Of a stretch of DNA of 64,000 bases, positions 23,985-31,720 are shown one piece after another (positions within the stretch are counted from its first letter, which is position 1; every line of letters begins with the position of its first letter). Origin of the DNA: Streptomyces caeruleatus (GTDB lineage Bacteria; Actinomycetota; Actinomycetes; Streptomycetales; Streptomycetaceae). The notes beneath the pieces are model-generated. The model was not told where the DNA came from. It made no database searches and saw only the letters and a list, made by a program, of their open reading frames with translations. The stretch is taken from NCBI RefSeq assembly GCF_001514235.1, contig NZ_KQ948929.1:485566-549565 (forward strand), in the 5' to 3' direction. Made by a program: the position numbers and the translations under genes.

Positions 23985-24011
23985 GGAAACCAATCACTCG
24001 TTCGATTCGTT
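23985..24011 (+). promoter_or_regulatory. Candidate ECF-sigma promoter of the graspetide locus
   Basis: GGAAAC at 23985-23990 is separated by 17 bases from CGTT at 24008-24011. This resembles the -35 GGAAC / -10 CGTT pattern of ECF sigma factors such as SigE. It is the first AT-rich stretch upstream of the precursor gene. This is inference from the motif only. Confidence 0.4.
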
Positions 24012-24102
24012 TAAGTAAGAGGAAGCCCAGAAGCGTCGGTGGGGTGAGTGGCGCCGGTGGGTGACCAGGCTCGATCGGAGCAGCACCTGTGAGGGAGAGA
24101 CG

Positions 24103-24294
24103 ATGCAACCGTTCGCGCTCAACTATGCACGGCCGGCAGCGGAGTTGGAGGTCACCGCTGCGTACGTCTACGACTCCGGTCTGCAGTTGAACGTGCTGGG
24201 TGACGGGCGGATAGCCGCCCGTGATCACGCGCTCTTGCGGGAGTTGGGAACCACGACGTCCACGGCGGGCTCGAAGACCCACTTCGACGACTGA
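24103..24294 (+). CDS. tgmA: Graspetide (ATP-grasp RiPP) precursor peptide
   Basis: This 63-residue peptide fits the putative ATP-grasp target family (TIGR04186). It has a leader starting MQPFALNYARP, a central YDSGLQLNVLGDGRIAA, and a C-terminal core GTTTSTAGSKTHFDD rich in Thr/Ser/Lys donors and ending in Asp acceptors. Family knowledge: the neighbouring ATP-grasp enzyme joins side-chain hydroxyls or amines to Asp/Glu carboxylates to make macrocyclic esters or amides. GGGAGAGACG before the ATG is a good ribosome site. The maturase gene follows by 16 bp. The actual ring pattern cannot be read from sequence, but T/S at core positions and the two terminal Asp are the likely partners. Confidence 0.85.
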   Translation: MQPFALNYARPAAELEVTAAYVYDSGLQLNVLGDGRIAARDHALLRELGTTTSTAGSKTHFDD

Positions 24295-24310
24295 ACGCAG
24301 GTCGCCGACG

Positions 24311-25285
24311 ATGACCGTCTTGATTGTGACCAACGAAGAGGACGTGACGGCGGACATGGTGGTCGTGCACCTGAACGCGTCCGGCGTCCCGGTGGTCCGG
24401 CTCGATCCCGCCGACCTGACCGGCGGGGTCGCCCTGTCGGGCGAGTTCGTGCACGGATCCTTCCGCGGCCATCTGTCGTCCGCGGGGCGCCTGGTGAGCA
24501 TCAACGGGCTGCGGTCGATATGGATGCGCCGGCCGGGAGCGGCGGCGGCGCGCGCGGCCGCGCCGTCGGCCTGGCTGACGGAGGAGGCGGGGCAGGCGCT
24601 GTACGGCATGCTGCGCGGCTGTGACGTTCGCTGGATGAACCACCCCGACGCCGCCCGACGGGCGCGCTACAAACCGTGGCAGCTGCGGCTGGCCCAGCGC
24701 TGCGGCCTGCCCGTGCCGGCCACGTTGATCACGACGTTCCCGCAGGCCGCCCGCGAGTTCGCCGCGCGCTACCCGGATCTGGTGGTCAAGCCCGTCTCCG
24801 GCTCCCACCCGCAGGATCCGCCGCTCGCCGTGCCGACCAGCAGGGTGGCCCCGGACGCGGACTTCTCCGCCGTCGCCTTCGGGCCCACCCTGCTGCAACG
24901 CCGGGTCGCCAAGCGGGCCGATGTCCGGCTGACCGTGGTGGGCGAGGCGTTGCTGGCCGCCGCGAAGGTGGCCGACGCCGAGGCCGAGGTGGACGTCCGC
25001 TTCGCCGCCTCGGACGCGCCGTGGCAGCCCGTCGAGGTCGCGCCGCGTGTCGCCGAGACGGTCCAGGCCTATATGCGCGAGGCCGAACTCGCCTACGGAG
25101 CCTTCGACTTCGTCGAGGACGCCGACGGCACGTGGTGGTTCCTGGAGTGCAACCAGTCGGGGCAGTTCGGGTTCATCGAGGTGGACACGGGCCAGCCGAT
25201 ATCGCTGAGCATCGCCGAGTGGCTCGCCCGGCCCGCCTCGGGTGAGCAGCCGCACGCCAACGGCGCGAGCGCGAAGGTTCCCTGA
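24311..25285 (+). CDS. tgmB: ATP-grasp peptide maturase (graspetide synthetase)
   Basis: This 324-residue enzyme matches the SAV_5884-type ATP-grasp ribosomal peptide maturases (TIGR04187). An N-terminal alpha/beta domain (MTVLIVTNEEDVTADMVV) is followed by the ATP-grasp fold: VVKPVSGSHP supplies the nucleotide-binding lysine, LLQRRVAKRADVRLTVVG is the central part, and FVEDADGTWWFLECNQSGQFGFIE carries the metal-binding Glu and Asn. It is translated right after the precursor gene and probably from the same mRNA. No methyltransferase gene, often the third member of such loci, follows; the next gene is convergent. The start at 24311 is set by conserved MTVLI. Confidence 0.88.
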   Translation: MTVLIVTNEEDVTADMVVVHLNASGVPVVRLDPADLTGGVALSGEFVHGSFRGHLSSAGRLVSINGLRSIWMRRPGAAAARAAAPSAWLTEEAGQALYGMLRGCDVRWMNHPDAARRARYKPWQLRLAQRCGLPVPATLITTFPQAAREFAARYPDLVVKPVSGSHPQDPPLAVPTSRVAPDADFSAVAFGPTLLQRRVAKRADVRLTVVGEALLAAAKVADAEAEVDVRFAASDAPWQPVEVAPRVAETVQAYMREAELAYGAFDFVEDADGTWWFLECNQSGQFGFIEVDTGQPISLSIAEWLARPASGEQPHANGASAKVP

Positions 25286-25291
25286 CGGGGC

Positions 25292-25531
25292 TCAGTGCTG
25301 CTGCGGCCCGGGCGGCAGGGCGCTGCGCTGCCAGGTCGGGGCCGGTTGCGTCGGTCGTCCGGGGGCCGGCGCGGGGCCGCCGGGCGGCAGCAGCGACTGC
25401 CCGGACTGGAGCAACGGCTGCATGGCGAACTCGACTTCCCTGCTGACACGTTCGGCCTCCCTGCGCACCTGGAGGGGGATGTCGCCGCGCTCCGCGATGA
25501 GCCGGTCGTAAATGGGGGAATCCTGGAACAC
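25292..25531 (-). CDS. Small hypothetical protein next to the graspetide locus
   Basis: This 79-residue protein starts MFQDSPIYDRLIAERGDIPLQ, a compact helical N-terminal half with an amphipathic segment REAERVSREVEFAMQPL, followed by a Pro/Gly-rich tail. No family function is known to me. It has a GTG start with a weak ribosome site and convincing codon bias. It ends 6 bp from the end of the maturase gene on the other strand. A role in the graspetide system cannot be excluded but nothing in the sequence shows it. Confidence 0.6.
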   Translation of the reverse strand: MFQDSPIYDRLIAERGDIPLQVRREAERVSREVEFAMQPLLQSGQSLLPPGGPAPAPGRPTQPAPTWQRSALPPGPQQH

Positions 25532-25688
25532 CCGTCAACGCGCCTTTCATGTCGTGGCCCCGTGTGCATTTGGGCACGGCTGTCGAGTCTAGGCGCCGAC
25601 GCACACTGAAGTACGAATTCTGCCAGAGCGCTTGACGGCCGCCGCACGGGCACTACGGCATCGTCGAGGCACCCGCACGGCAGTCGCC

Positions 25689-26150
25689 TCAGGCACCCGT
25701 CGTCGAGCCGGGCCGGACGATCATCAGGACGGTGACGGTCGCCCACAGCAGGTTGAAGATGCCGGTGAACATGGCGAGTCGCACCGTGGTCGCGTGCTCG
25801 ACGGGCTTCTCGACGTCCAGTCGCTCCAGGAGTTCCTCCTGGCGGGGCAGGACGAAGGCGATCAGGACGCCGGCGGCCGCGGCGGTGAGGGCGACGGACG
25901 TGATGAGCCAGCCGCTGCCGAGCACGCCCATCGCCAGCGCGGTGGCCAGGCCGAGGACGGGGACCGAGACCCCGATGGTGGCGTAGACGCGGCAGATGCG
26001 GTGCAGCAGCCGGACGGTGCCCACCGCCACTGCCCCGTCCCTCGCCGGGACCCGGCGCGCGGCCGGCGGGAACATGCTGGCCGCGACGGTGACGGGGCCG
26101 ACGGCGACGATGGCGGCCAGGACGTGAAGGGTGAGGAGGATCTTGGTCAC
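25689..26150 (-). CDS. Membrane protein, DUF2269-like
   Basis: This protein of about 153 residues has four predicted membrane helices: ILLTLHVLAAIVAVGPVTVA, a segment around YATIGVSVPVLGLATALAMG, LITSVALTAAAAGVLIAFVL, and MFTGIFNLLWATVTVLMIV. The first helix with an early His resembles DUF2269/predicted integral membrane proteins of actinobacteria. Its function is unknown. The GTG at 26150 gives MTKILLTLHV; an upstream GTG at 26168 is possible. It is divergent from the GlxA-type regulator, which could control it (inference). Confidence 0.65.
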   Translation of the reverse strand: MTKILLTLHVLAAIVAVGPVTVAASMFPPAARRVPARDGAVAVGTVRLLHRICRVYATIGVSVPVLGLATALAMGVLGSGWLITSVALTAAAAGVLIAFVLPRQEELLERLDVEKPVEHATTVRLAMFTGIFNLLWATVTVLMIVRPGSTTGA

Positions 26151-26289
26151 CCGCCCCACGCTAGGCACGTCACGAGTGATCGAACAGAGGCTGAAATGAC
26201 AGCATCCAACGGGTTCCCGCCAACCCTCCTGACAGCTGTTTGCGGCACGCCCGCGTCCCCACCCCCATATGGCCTGTCCTTATATCACT

Positions 26290-26303
26290 GGCGGGATCCC
26301 GCC
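26290..26303. promoter_or_regulatory. Palindrome just upstream of the GlxA-type regulator
   Basis: GGCGGGATCCCGCC is a perfect 14-bp palindrome ending 13 bp before the ATG at 26317, directly after a TATATC that could be a -10 element. It may be an autoregulatory operator or a hairpin in the 5' leader. Confidence 0.35.
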
Positions 26304-26316
26304 TAGGGTGTCCCCC

Positions 26317-27282
26317 ATGCACACGGTGGCGATCCTGGTTCTCGACAACGTGGTGCCGTTCGACATGGCGGCTCCCTTCCAGATGTTCGGCTGGACCCGG
26401 CTGCCGGACGGCCGTCGTCCCTACCGGGTGCGCCTGTGCGCCGAGTCGCCGGAGGTGCCCACGGATGGCTTCGCCCTGCGGATCGACCGGGGCCTGGACG
26501 GGCTGGCGGACGCGGACACGATCATCGTGCCGGGCTGCGACGACACCGGGCCGCCCTCACCCCGGGTGGTGGCGGCCCTGCAGCAGGCGGCGCGGGCCGG
26601 TACACGGATCGCCTCCGTCTGCGTGGGCGCCTTCGTCCTGGCCGAGGCCGGACTGCTCGACGGGCTGCGCGCCACCACCCACTGGATGGCCACCGCCGAC
26701 CTGGCGCGGCGCTTCCCGGACGTCCACGTCGAGCCGGACGTGCTGTACGTCGACAACGGACGGATCCTCACCTCGGCCGGAGCAGCCGCGGGACTGGACA
26801 TGTGCCTGCACATGATCCGGCGGGACCTGGGCTCGGCGGTGGCCGCGCACACCGCGCGCATGTCCGTCGTACCGCTGGAACGGGAGGGCGGGCAGGCGCA
26901 GTTCATCGTGCACGAGCGGCCGCCCGTGCCGCGCGGTTCGACGCTCGAACCCCTGCTGGAGTGGATCGAGGACAATCTGGCCGGGGAGATCACCCTGGGG
27001 GCGATGGCGGGGCGGTCGGGGATGAGCGAGCGCACCTTCAGCCGCCGGTTCCGTGAGCAGACCGGCACCACTCCCCTCCAGTGGCTGCTGCGGGCGCGGG
27101 TGCGGCGGGCGCAGTATCTGCTGGAGAACAGCGACCACCCGATCGAACGGATCGCACGGCAGGCCGGGTTCGGGTCACCGACGGCGTTCCGTGAGCGCTT
27201 CCGCCGGGTGGTGGGCACCACGCCGCACGCTTATCGCGCCGCGTTCCAGGGGAAGACGGGCGCGTCAGTCACGGTGGGATAA
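26317..27282 (+). CDS. GlxA-family transcriptional regulator (DJ-1/PfpI + AraC)
   Basis: This 321-residue protein has an N-terminal DJ-1/PfpI-like domain (residues about 1-170; IIVPGCDD, then IASVCVGAFVLAEAG with the Cys of the nucleophile elbow, then THWMATADLARRF) and a C-terminal AraC/XylS DNA-binding domain (about 215-315; NLAGEITLGAMAGRSGMSER and the second helix-turn-helix IERIARQAGFGSPTAFRERF). Such regulators respond to unknown small molecules. The start at MHTVAIL was chosen because the DJ-1 fold begins there. A palindrome lies immediately upstream. Divergent from a small membrane protein gene. Confidence 0.85.
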   Translation: MHTVAILVLDNVVPFDMAAPFQMFGWTRLPDGRRPYRVRLCAESPEVPTDGFALRIDRGLDGLADADTIIVPGCDDTGPPSPRVVAALQQAARAGTRIASVCVGAFVLAEAGLLDGLRATTHWMATADLARRFPDVHVEPDVLYVDNGRILTSAGAAAGLDMCLHMIRRDLGSAVAAHTARMSVVPLEREGGQAQFIVHERPPVPRGSTLEPLLEWIEDNLAGEITLGAMAGRSGMSERTFSRRFREQTGTTPLQWLLRARVRRAQYLLENSDHPIERIARQAGFGSPTAFRERFRRVVGTTPHAYRAAFQGKTGASVTVG

Positions 27283-27355
27283 ATCACCCGAGTCCACACG
27301 GGCTGTTAGCAGTTGGACAAGGGGTATCGATCCTCCCCAAGGACGGTGTACACCC

Positions 27356-27703
27356 ATGAACTGCTCCAGCCGTTTCCTCTGCGCCCTCTACATCGCCACG
27401 AGTGCGGGGCTCGCCTGGACCACGGTCCTCGAAGTCCGCTACGGCCCCGCCTGGGCCGCGTGCCTGTTCGCCGCCGCCAGTCTCGTGCCGGTGATCGCCG
27501 TCGTACGGGAGACGGTGATCGGTGAACAGCGGCGCTGGCTGCTGGAGTTGGCGGCGCGGGCCGGGCGCGGGGGTGATGCCGCCGAGGCGATCGTCCGTGC
27601 GGAGCTCGACTCCGCGTGCTGCGAACGCTGGTGGACGAGCCTCGGCAGCGAGCACGACGTGACCTGCCGGCACGGCATGCCCCGCAGCAGCAGCGCCGCG
27701 TGA
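27356..27703 (+). CDS. Small hypothetical membrane protein
   Basis: This 115-residue protein has two closely spaced hydrophobic helices (FLCALYIATSAGLAWTTVL and AACLFAAASLVPVIAVV) and a cytoplasmic C-terminal half with several Cys (DSACCERWW, VTCRHG). No family is recognised. AAGGACGG is placed before the ATG at 27356. It ends only 3 bp before the tail of the remnant on the other strand. Confidence 0.55.
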   Translation: MNCSSRFLCALYIATSAGLAWTTVLEVRYGPAWAACLFAAASLVPVIAVVRETVIGEQRRWLLELAARAGRGGDAAEAIVRAELDSACCERWWTSLGSEHDVTCRHGMPRSSSAA

Positions 27704-27706
27704 GCG

Positions 27707-28364
27707 TCACCGCACGGACCGGCCGGCGGTGAGCTGGTCGCCTCCGATGCCGGTGACGACGAGGGCGTTGACATGGAACAGCGGCAGCGCGGCGAACACG
27801 ACCGAGTCCTCGTCGAGTACGGAGTTGGCCGCGATCATCCAGGCGTCGGCGACCTCGTTGGCGTGCGTGTGGGCGGCGAGTCCGGGGGCTCCCGTGGTGC
27901 GACTGCGGCGACTGGCCCACCACCGGGGGCAGTTCGTCCGTGCCGGCGACGACGCGGATCCGCAGGCCGCTCGGGTCGAGCAGGTCCACGGCCGACCCGC
28001 CGAGCGGCTGGGGCAGCGGGTGCGCCCGGGTGCCGGTGGCGTCGGCCAGCCGCAGCAGGTCGCCGGTCCCGGCGGCGCGGAAGGCGGGGCCGAGAAACCG
28101 TGACGTGCGGCCCCGGCGGATGATCACGCATGGTGCGCCGGCCTGGGTGCCCCGCAGGTGCAGCTCACGGCCGTCCCGGTACGACGTCACGAAGCCGAAC
28201 GCCTGGGCGAAGGCCTCGGCGCGGTCCAGGTCGGGCTTGAAGAACTCCAGCCACGCGATGTCGTGGACCTTGATCACCGGGTTCGTCGCCCGGCCCGGAT
28301 GCTCACCCCGTAGTGCGCCCTGCTCGGAGTGCAGGTCGTTGTGCGTGCCACCCACGGTCACCAC
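27707..28364 (-). pseudogene. VOC-family dioxygenase 5' part joined to an acyl-CoA synthetase scrap
   Basis: Reading leftwards from GTG codons at 28355-28364 (AGGAG upstream), the frame encodes a VOC/extradiol-dioxygenase-like protein (IKVHDIAWLEFFKPDLDRAE, RGTQAGAPCVIIRRG, DLLDPSGLRIRVV) to about 27908. There the homology stops. In a different frame, from about 27904 to a stop at 27707, the same strand encodes a piece of an ANL-superfamily acyl-CoA synthetase: SRTTGAPGL (a degenerate P-loop), then THANEVADAWMIAANSVLDE and ALPLFHVNALVVT. Both genes are truncated at one common junction, so a deletion removed the rest of the dioxygenase, everything between, and both ends of the synthetase. The gene is not functional. 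Confidence 0.75.
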
Positions 28365-28367
28365 CTC

Positions 28368-28426
28368 CTGAAGAAATGTTCACTTCCGAATCTGACGTCA
28401 GTCAATAGAACTGAAGCAATCTTCAG
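28368..28426. promoter_or_regulatory. Candidate TetR operators in the divergent promoter
   Basis: CTGAAG-CAAT-CTTCAG at 28411-28426 is a perfect inverted repeat and CTGAAG-AAAT-GTTCAC at 28368-28383 is a related, weaker copy; their centres are 43 bp apart. A third palindrome CTGACGTCAG lies between at 28392-28401. They sit between the dioxygenase remnant and the TetR gene, the usual place for a TetR-family operator. Confidence 0.45.
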
Positions 28427-28450
28427 GAAACAAGTCGAGCCGACTAGAGT
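28422..28450 (+). promoter_or_regulatory. Candidate promoter of the TetR gene
   Basis: TTCAGG at 28422-28427 and TAGAGT at 28445-28450 are separated by 17 bases. The -35 overlaps the inverted repeat CTGAAG-N4-CTTCAG, consistent with autorepression. Confidence 0.4.
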
Positions 28451-28498
28451 GCGGGGTGCAGGCGAGGCGAGGTACGGGTCGTGAGGGAGGATGGCGGG

Positions 28499-29149
28499 AT
28501 GACCGAGCGGACCGCACCGAGGCGAGTCGACCGACGCAGGGCGCGCACGCGCACCGCACTGGTGGGCGCGGCCCAGCGTCTGCTGGCCGAAGGGCGGACC
28601 GACGTCCCCATCCTGGAGATCACCGAGCTCGCCGACATCGGGGTGGGCTCGTTCTACAACCACTTCGACAGCAAGGAGGCGCTCTTCCGCGCGGCGGTCG
28701 AGGACGCGCTGGAGTGGTGGGGCAACCTCATGGACCGTCTCACCGGGGACATCGACGACCCGGCGGTGGCGTACGCCCAGAGCTTCCGGATGACTGGCCG
28801 GCTGCACCGCCGCCACCCCGAGCTGAGCCGCGTCCTGCTGAGCCAGGGGCCCGAACTGGCCCACTCCGACCAGGGTCTGGCGCCCCGCGCGTCCCACGAC
28901 ATCCGCACCGCCGTGGACGCCGGGCGGTTCGAGGTCGAGGACCTGGACCTGGCCCTCACGATGACGGCGGCCGCCGCGCTGGCGCTCGGCTGGCTGCTGC
29001 ACGCCCAGCCGGACCGCGACGACGCGACCTCCTCGGACCTGGTCGCCGTCAGTCTGCTGCGGCAGTTCGGCATCCCCGCCGACGAAGCCGCGCGGATCTG
29101 CGCGATGGAGCTGCCGGACCTCGATGTCGTGGACACCATGGTCGGCTGA
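28499..29149 (+). CDS. TetR-family regulator
   Basis: This 216-residue protein has a TetR helix-turn-helix (RTALVGAAQRLLAEG then ITELADIGVGSFYNHFDSKE, residues about 20-66) and an all-helical ligand domain. GGGAGGATGG before the ATG at 28499 supports this start over the GTG at 28481. It is divergent from the dioxygenase remnant at 27707-28364, whose operon it very likely repressed. It is itself intact, so it now appears to regulate a dead target at this locus and perhaps others elsewhere (inference). Confidence 0.85.
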   Translation: MTERTAPRRVDRRRARTRTALVGAAQRLLAEGRTDVPILEITELADIGVGSFYNHFDSKEALFRAAVEDALEWWGNLMDRLTGDIDDPAVAYAQSFRMTGRLHRRHPELSRVLLSQGPELAHSDQGLAPRASHDIRTAVDAGRFEVEDLDLALTMTAAAALALGWLLHAQPDRDDATSSDLVAVSLLRQFGIPADEAARICAMELPDLDVVDTMVG

Positions 29150-29276
29150 GCGCCGCCGCGGTGAGGGGTACCGCTGCTGCTGTAGGGGGTGCTCCAATTA
29201 GAGTGGATGCTTCAGAAAGCCGATCGTTCCCAGCTGGGCCGACGGCGCTTTCCGACCGGAGAGACACGAGGCACCC

Positions 29277-29903
29277 ATGACCAGGGCACAGGCGCCGCGC
29301 CGGAAGCGGGCGAACGGGGTGGAGTCACGCCAGCGCATCCTCGACGCCGCCGTGGAGATCGCCGGTGAGCGCGGTTACGACGGCACGTCGATCGCGGCCG
29401 TCAGCGCCAAGTGCGGGCTGCCCGCCAGCTCCATCTACTGGCACTTCAAGGACAAGGACGACCTGATCGCCGCGGTCATCGAGCGCAGCTTCGAGACCTG
29501 GCTCACGGCCGTCGAACTGCCGGGTGACGAGGTCGGTACGCCCCTGGAGCGGGTCACCGCCATGGCCGCCAACGTGGCGAAGTCGCTCGTCGACGCCCCC
29601 GACTTCCTCCGCCTCGGCCTCATGCTCGCCCTGGAGCGGCGCCCCACCGAGCCACGGGGCCGCACGGTGTTCCTCCAGGTCCGCGAGATCACCCACCAGA
29701 AGATCGCCGAAGTGCTGACGACCCTCTTCCCCGGCCTGGACGAGGCCGCCGTGCACACCCTCACCACCTACGCCGTCGCCGGCGCCGACGGCCTGTTCGT
29801 GCACCGCGAGGTGGGCGGCGAATCCGTCGACCTCGTGGCGTTGTTCGAGCTGCACGCGCAGCTGGTCCATGACGCGGCGGCCCGCATGGCGGCAAGCCGG
29901 TAA
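29277..29903 (+). CDS. TetR-family regulator
   Basis: This 208-residue protein has a typical N-terminal helix-turn-helix (RQRILDAAVEIAGERGYDGT then SAKCGLPASSIYWHFKDKDD) and a helical effector domain containing ALERRPTEPRGRTVF. It differs clearly from the TetR gene just upstream. GAGG lies before the ATG at 29277. It converges on an NmrA-like gene. Its targets are unknown. Confidence 0.85.
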   Translation: MTRAQAPRRKRANGVESRQRILDAAVEIAGERGYDGTSIAAVSAKCGLPASSIYWHFKDKDDLIAAVIERSFETWLTAVELPGDEVGTPLERVTAMAANVAKSLVDAPDFLRLGLMLALERRPTEPRGRTVFLQVREITHQKIAEVLTTLFPGLDEAAVHTLTTYAVAGADGLFVHREVGGESVDLVALFELHAQLVHDAAARMAASR

Positions 29904-29935
29904 GGCCTGCCGCCGTACGGCACGCGGGCGTGGGG

Positions 29936-30805
29936 CTACGCCGTGGCCCCGCCCGGCGGCGGCGTGAAGGCGTCCGCGTGCTCGGCGGCCCACTGGGCGA
30001 AGGTGCGGGCCGGGCGGCCGGTGACCTTCTCCACGGTGTCGACGACCGTACGGCCCACCTCCGGGGTGTCGCCGTACGCCTGCAGCAGGAAGCCGATCAC
30101 GTCCTCAGGGTGACCGGCCGCCCGCCACTGGGCGACGGCCTGTTCCTCGGTCAGCTCGACCAGGGCGATCTCCCGGCCGCCGGCCGCGGCGAGGGCGGCC
30201 ACCTTGTCGTTGACGGTGAGCAGTTCGGGTCCGGTGATCACGTACTCCTGGCCGCCGTGCCCCTCCTCGGTGAGCGCGACCGCGGCGACCGCCCCGATGT
30301 CGCCCTCGTGGACCATCGCGCTCAGCCGCGAGACGAACGGCTCGCGGACCTCGCCCGCGGCCACGATGCCCTCGGCCCACTCCAGGGCGTTGCCCATGAA
30401 CTCGACCGGCATGAGGACGGTCCAGTCCACGCCGTCGTCCGCCCGCACGGCGTCCTCCAGCGGGGACGGGCCGCCGCCGTGCAGCACGGTGACCCGCCGC
30501 ACACCGGCCGCGCGGGCCGCTTCCAGGATGCGCGGGCCGGTCTCCAGCGGGGCGAAGTAGGCCCCGCCGAAGGTGATCAGATGGAGCCCGGTCACGCCGT
30601 GGAGGGCCGGGATCAGGGTCGCGGGGTCGGTCAGGTCGCCCTGGACGACCTCGACACCGGCCGGAAAGTCGGCCCTCGCGGCGTCGCGGGTGAGCGCGCG
30701 GACCGCGTGGCCGCGGGCGAGGAGTTCGGCGACGACCTGGCGGCCGACGGTTCCGGTGGCACCGGTGACGAGGATCTTCTGCGTCTGAGTCAACGTCTGG
30801 GTCAT
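29936..30805 (-). CDS. NmrA-like NAD(P)-binding protein
   Basis: This 289-residue atypical SDR has the dinucleotide motif ILVTGATGTVGRQVVAELL near residues 11-29 and the NmrA/YtfG-like body (TLIPALHGVTGLHLITFGGA, ARAAGVRRVTVLHGGG). Members sense NAD(P) or reduce quinones. The ATG at 30805 was chosen because the fold begins ten residues later; the ribosome site is weak. It stands alone between convergent and co-directional genes. Confidence 0.75.
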   Translation of the reverse strand: MTQTLTQTQKILVTGATGTVGRQVVAELLARGHAVRALTRDAARADFPAGVEVVQGDLTDPATLIPALHGVTGLHLITFGGAYFAPLETGPRILEAARAAGVRRVTVLHGGGPSPLEDAVRADDGVDWTVLMPVEFMGNALEWAEGIVAAGEVREPFVSRLSAMVHEGDIGAVAAVALTEEGHGGQEYVITGPELLTVNDKVAALAAAGGREIALVELTEEQAVAQWRAAGHPEDVIGFLLQAYGDTPEVGRTVVDTVEKVTGRPARTFAQWAAEHADAFTPPPGGATA

Positions 30806-30871
30806 GGAACGACCGTAAGGAGACTTGCGGTCAGCTTCTGTCCGCAAGCGTCCGCCTCACCTCACCTCGCC

Positions 30872-31720
30872 TCACTTCACCTCGACCGAGAGGTCGTTGT
30901 CGACGGTGAAGTAGGGACGCACGACGCCACCGCCGACCACCGCCGCCGGATAGACGAAGACCTCCTTGCGGTCCGCCACGTCGTCCAGGAGACGGCCGAT
31001 CCGGATCGGAGTCGCTCCCGCACCGGGCGAGGCCTGGACGCTCAGGTCCCAGACCCGGTCGCGGGTGCCGCCGTCGCCGACCAGGTCCGCGTAGTCCACG
31101 ACGAAGGAGAAGGCCCGCCCGTCGCCCTCGCCGCGCGGCTCCACCATCCGTACGGTGCCGTCACCGCCCCGCAAGCGCAGTCGTACGGCGGCTCCCTCCG
31201 CGAGCGGGGTGCCGTGCAGCCGGGCCCGGACGGTCATCGAGCGGTCGGTGACGTCGATGCCCTCGACCTCGGCGTGAGCGGTGCGCAGCCAGGCCCGCAC
31301 CGCGAGGTAGCCGTCCTTGGTGACGTACGGGACGCGCACCGCCACCGGTGCGGGCCGGTCACGGGTGTGGCCGTCGACGAGGGCCCGCAGGTCCCGCAGG
31401 CCGGGGCGCAGACGTTGTCGGGGCGCGTCGGGTTCGGGCAGGAGGTAGACGTCCCAGCGGCCCTCGGCGAGAGCGGGCCGCCGTTCCAGGACGGCGAGGA
31501 GGCGGCCGTCGTGGGCGGGTTCCAGGTCGAGCGGGTGGACGGTCTTCTCCGGTTGGCCCTTCTTGGGGCGCAGCCGCAGCAGCAACCGGGGCGAGCCGCC
31601 GTTGTCGGCCGCTGTCGGCGGAAGGGCGAAGACGATCCGGCCGTCCGCGTCCGCCGTGCAGTCGACGCGCAGGTGCGTGCCCCGCGTCGTGTCGGGTTTC
31701 GTGTCGGGTCTCGTGTTCAA
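30872..31720 (-). CDS. Hypothetical protein coupled to a GT4 glycosyltransferase
   Basis: This 282-residue protein has a beta-rich composition (GRWDVYLLPEP, RLRLRGGDGTVRMVEP) and ends near YFTVDNDLSVEVK. It resembles the beta-sandwich accessory or C-terminal domains found with Streptomyces cell-wall glycopolymer transferases, but I cannot name a family. Its TTG start at 31720 overlaps the stop of the glycosyltransferase gene as TTGA, with AGGGGACGG in front, so the two are translationally coupled and probably act together. Confidence 0.65.
   Translation of the reverse strand: MNTRPDTKPDTTRGTHLRVDCTADADGRIVFALPPTAADNGGSPRLLLRLRPKKGQPEKTVHPLDLEPAHDGRLLAVLERRPALAEGRWDVYLLPEPDAPRQRLRPGLRDLRALVDGHTRDRPAPVAVRVPYVTKDGYLAVRAWLRTAHAEVEGIDVTDRSMTVRARLHGTPLAEGAAVRLRLRGGDGTVRMVEPRGEGDGRAFSFVVDYADLVGDGGTRDRVWDLSVQASPGAGATPIRIGRLLDDVADRKEVFVYPAAVVGGGVVRPYFTVDNDLSVEVK

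Noticed and set aside
25632..26306. Rightward frame opposite the small membrane protein gene
   Set aside because: It encodes a hydrophilic Gly/Asp/Gln-rich sequence; the opposite strand gives four clean membrane helices.
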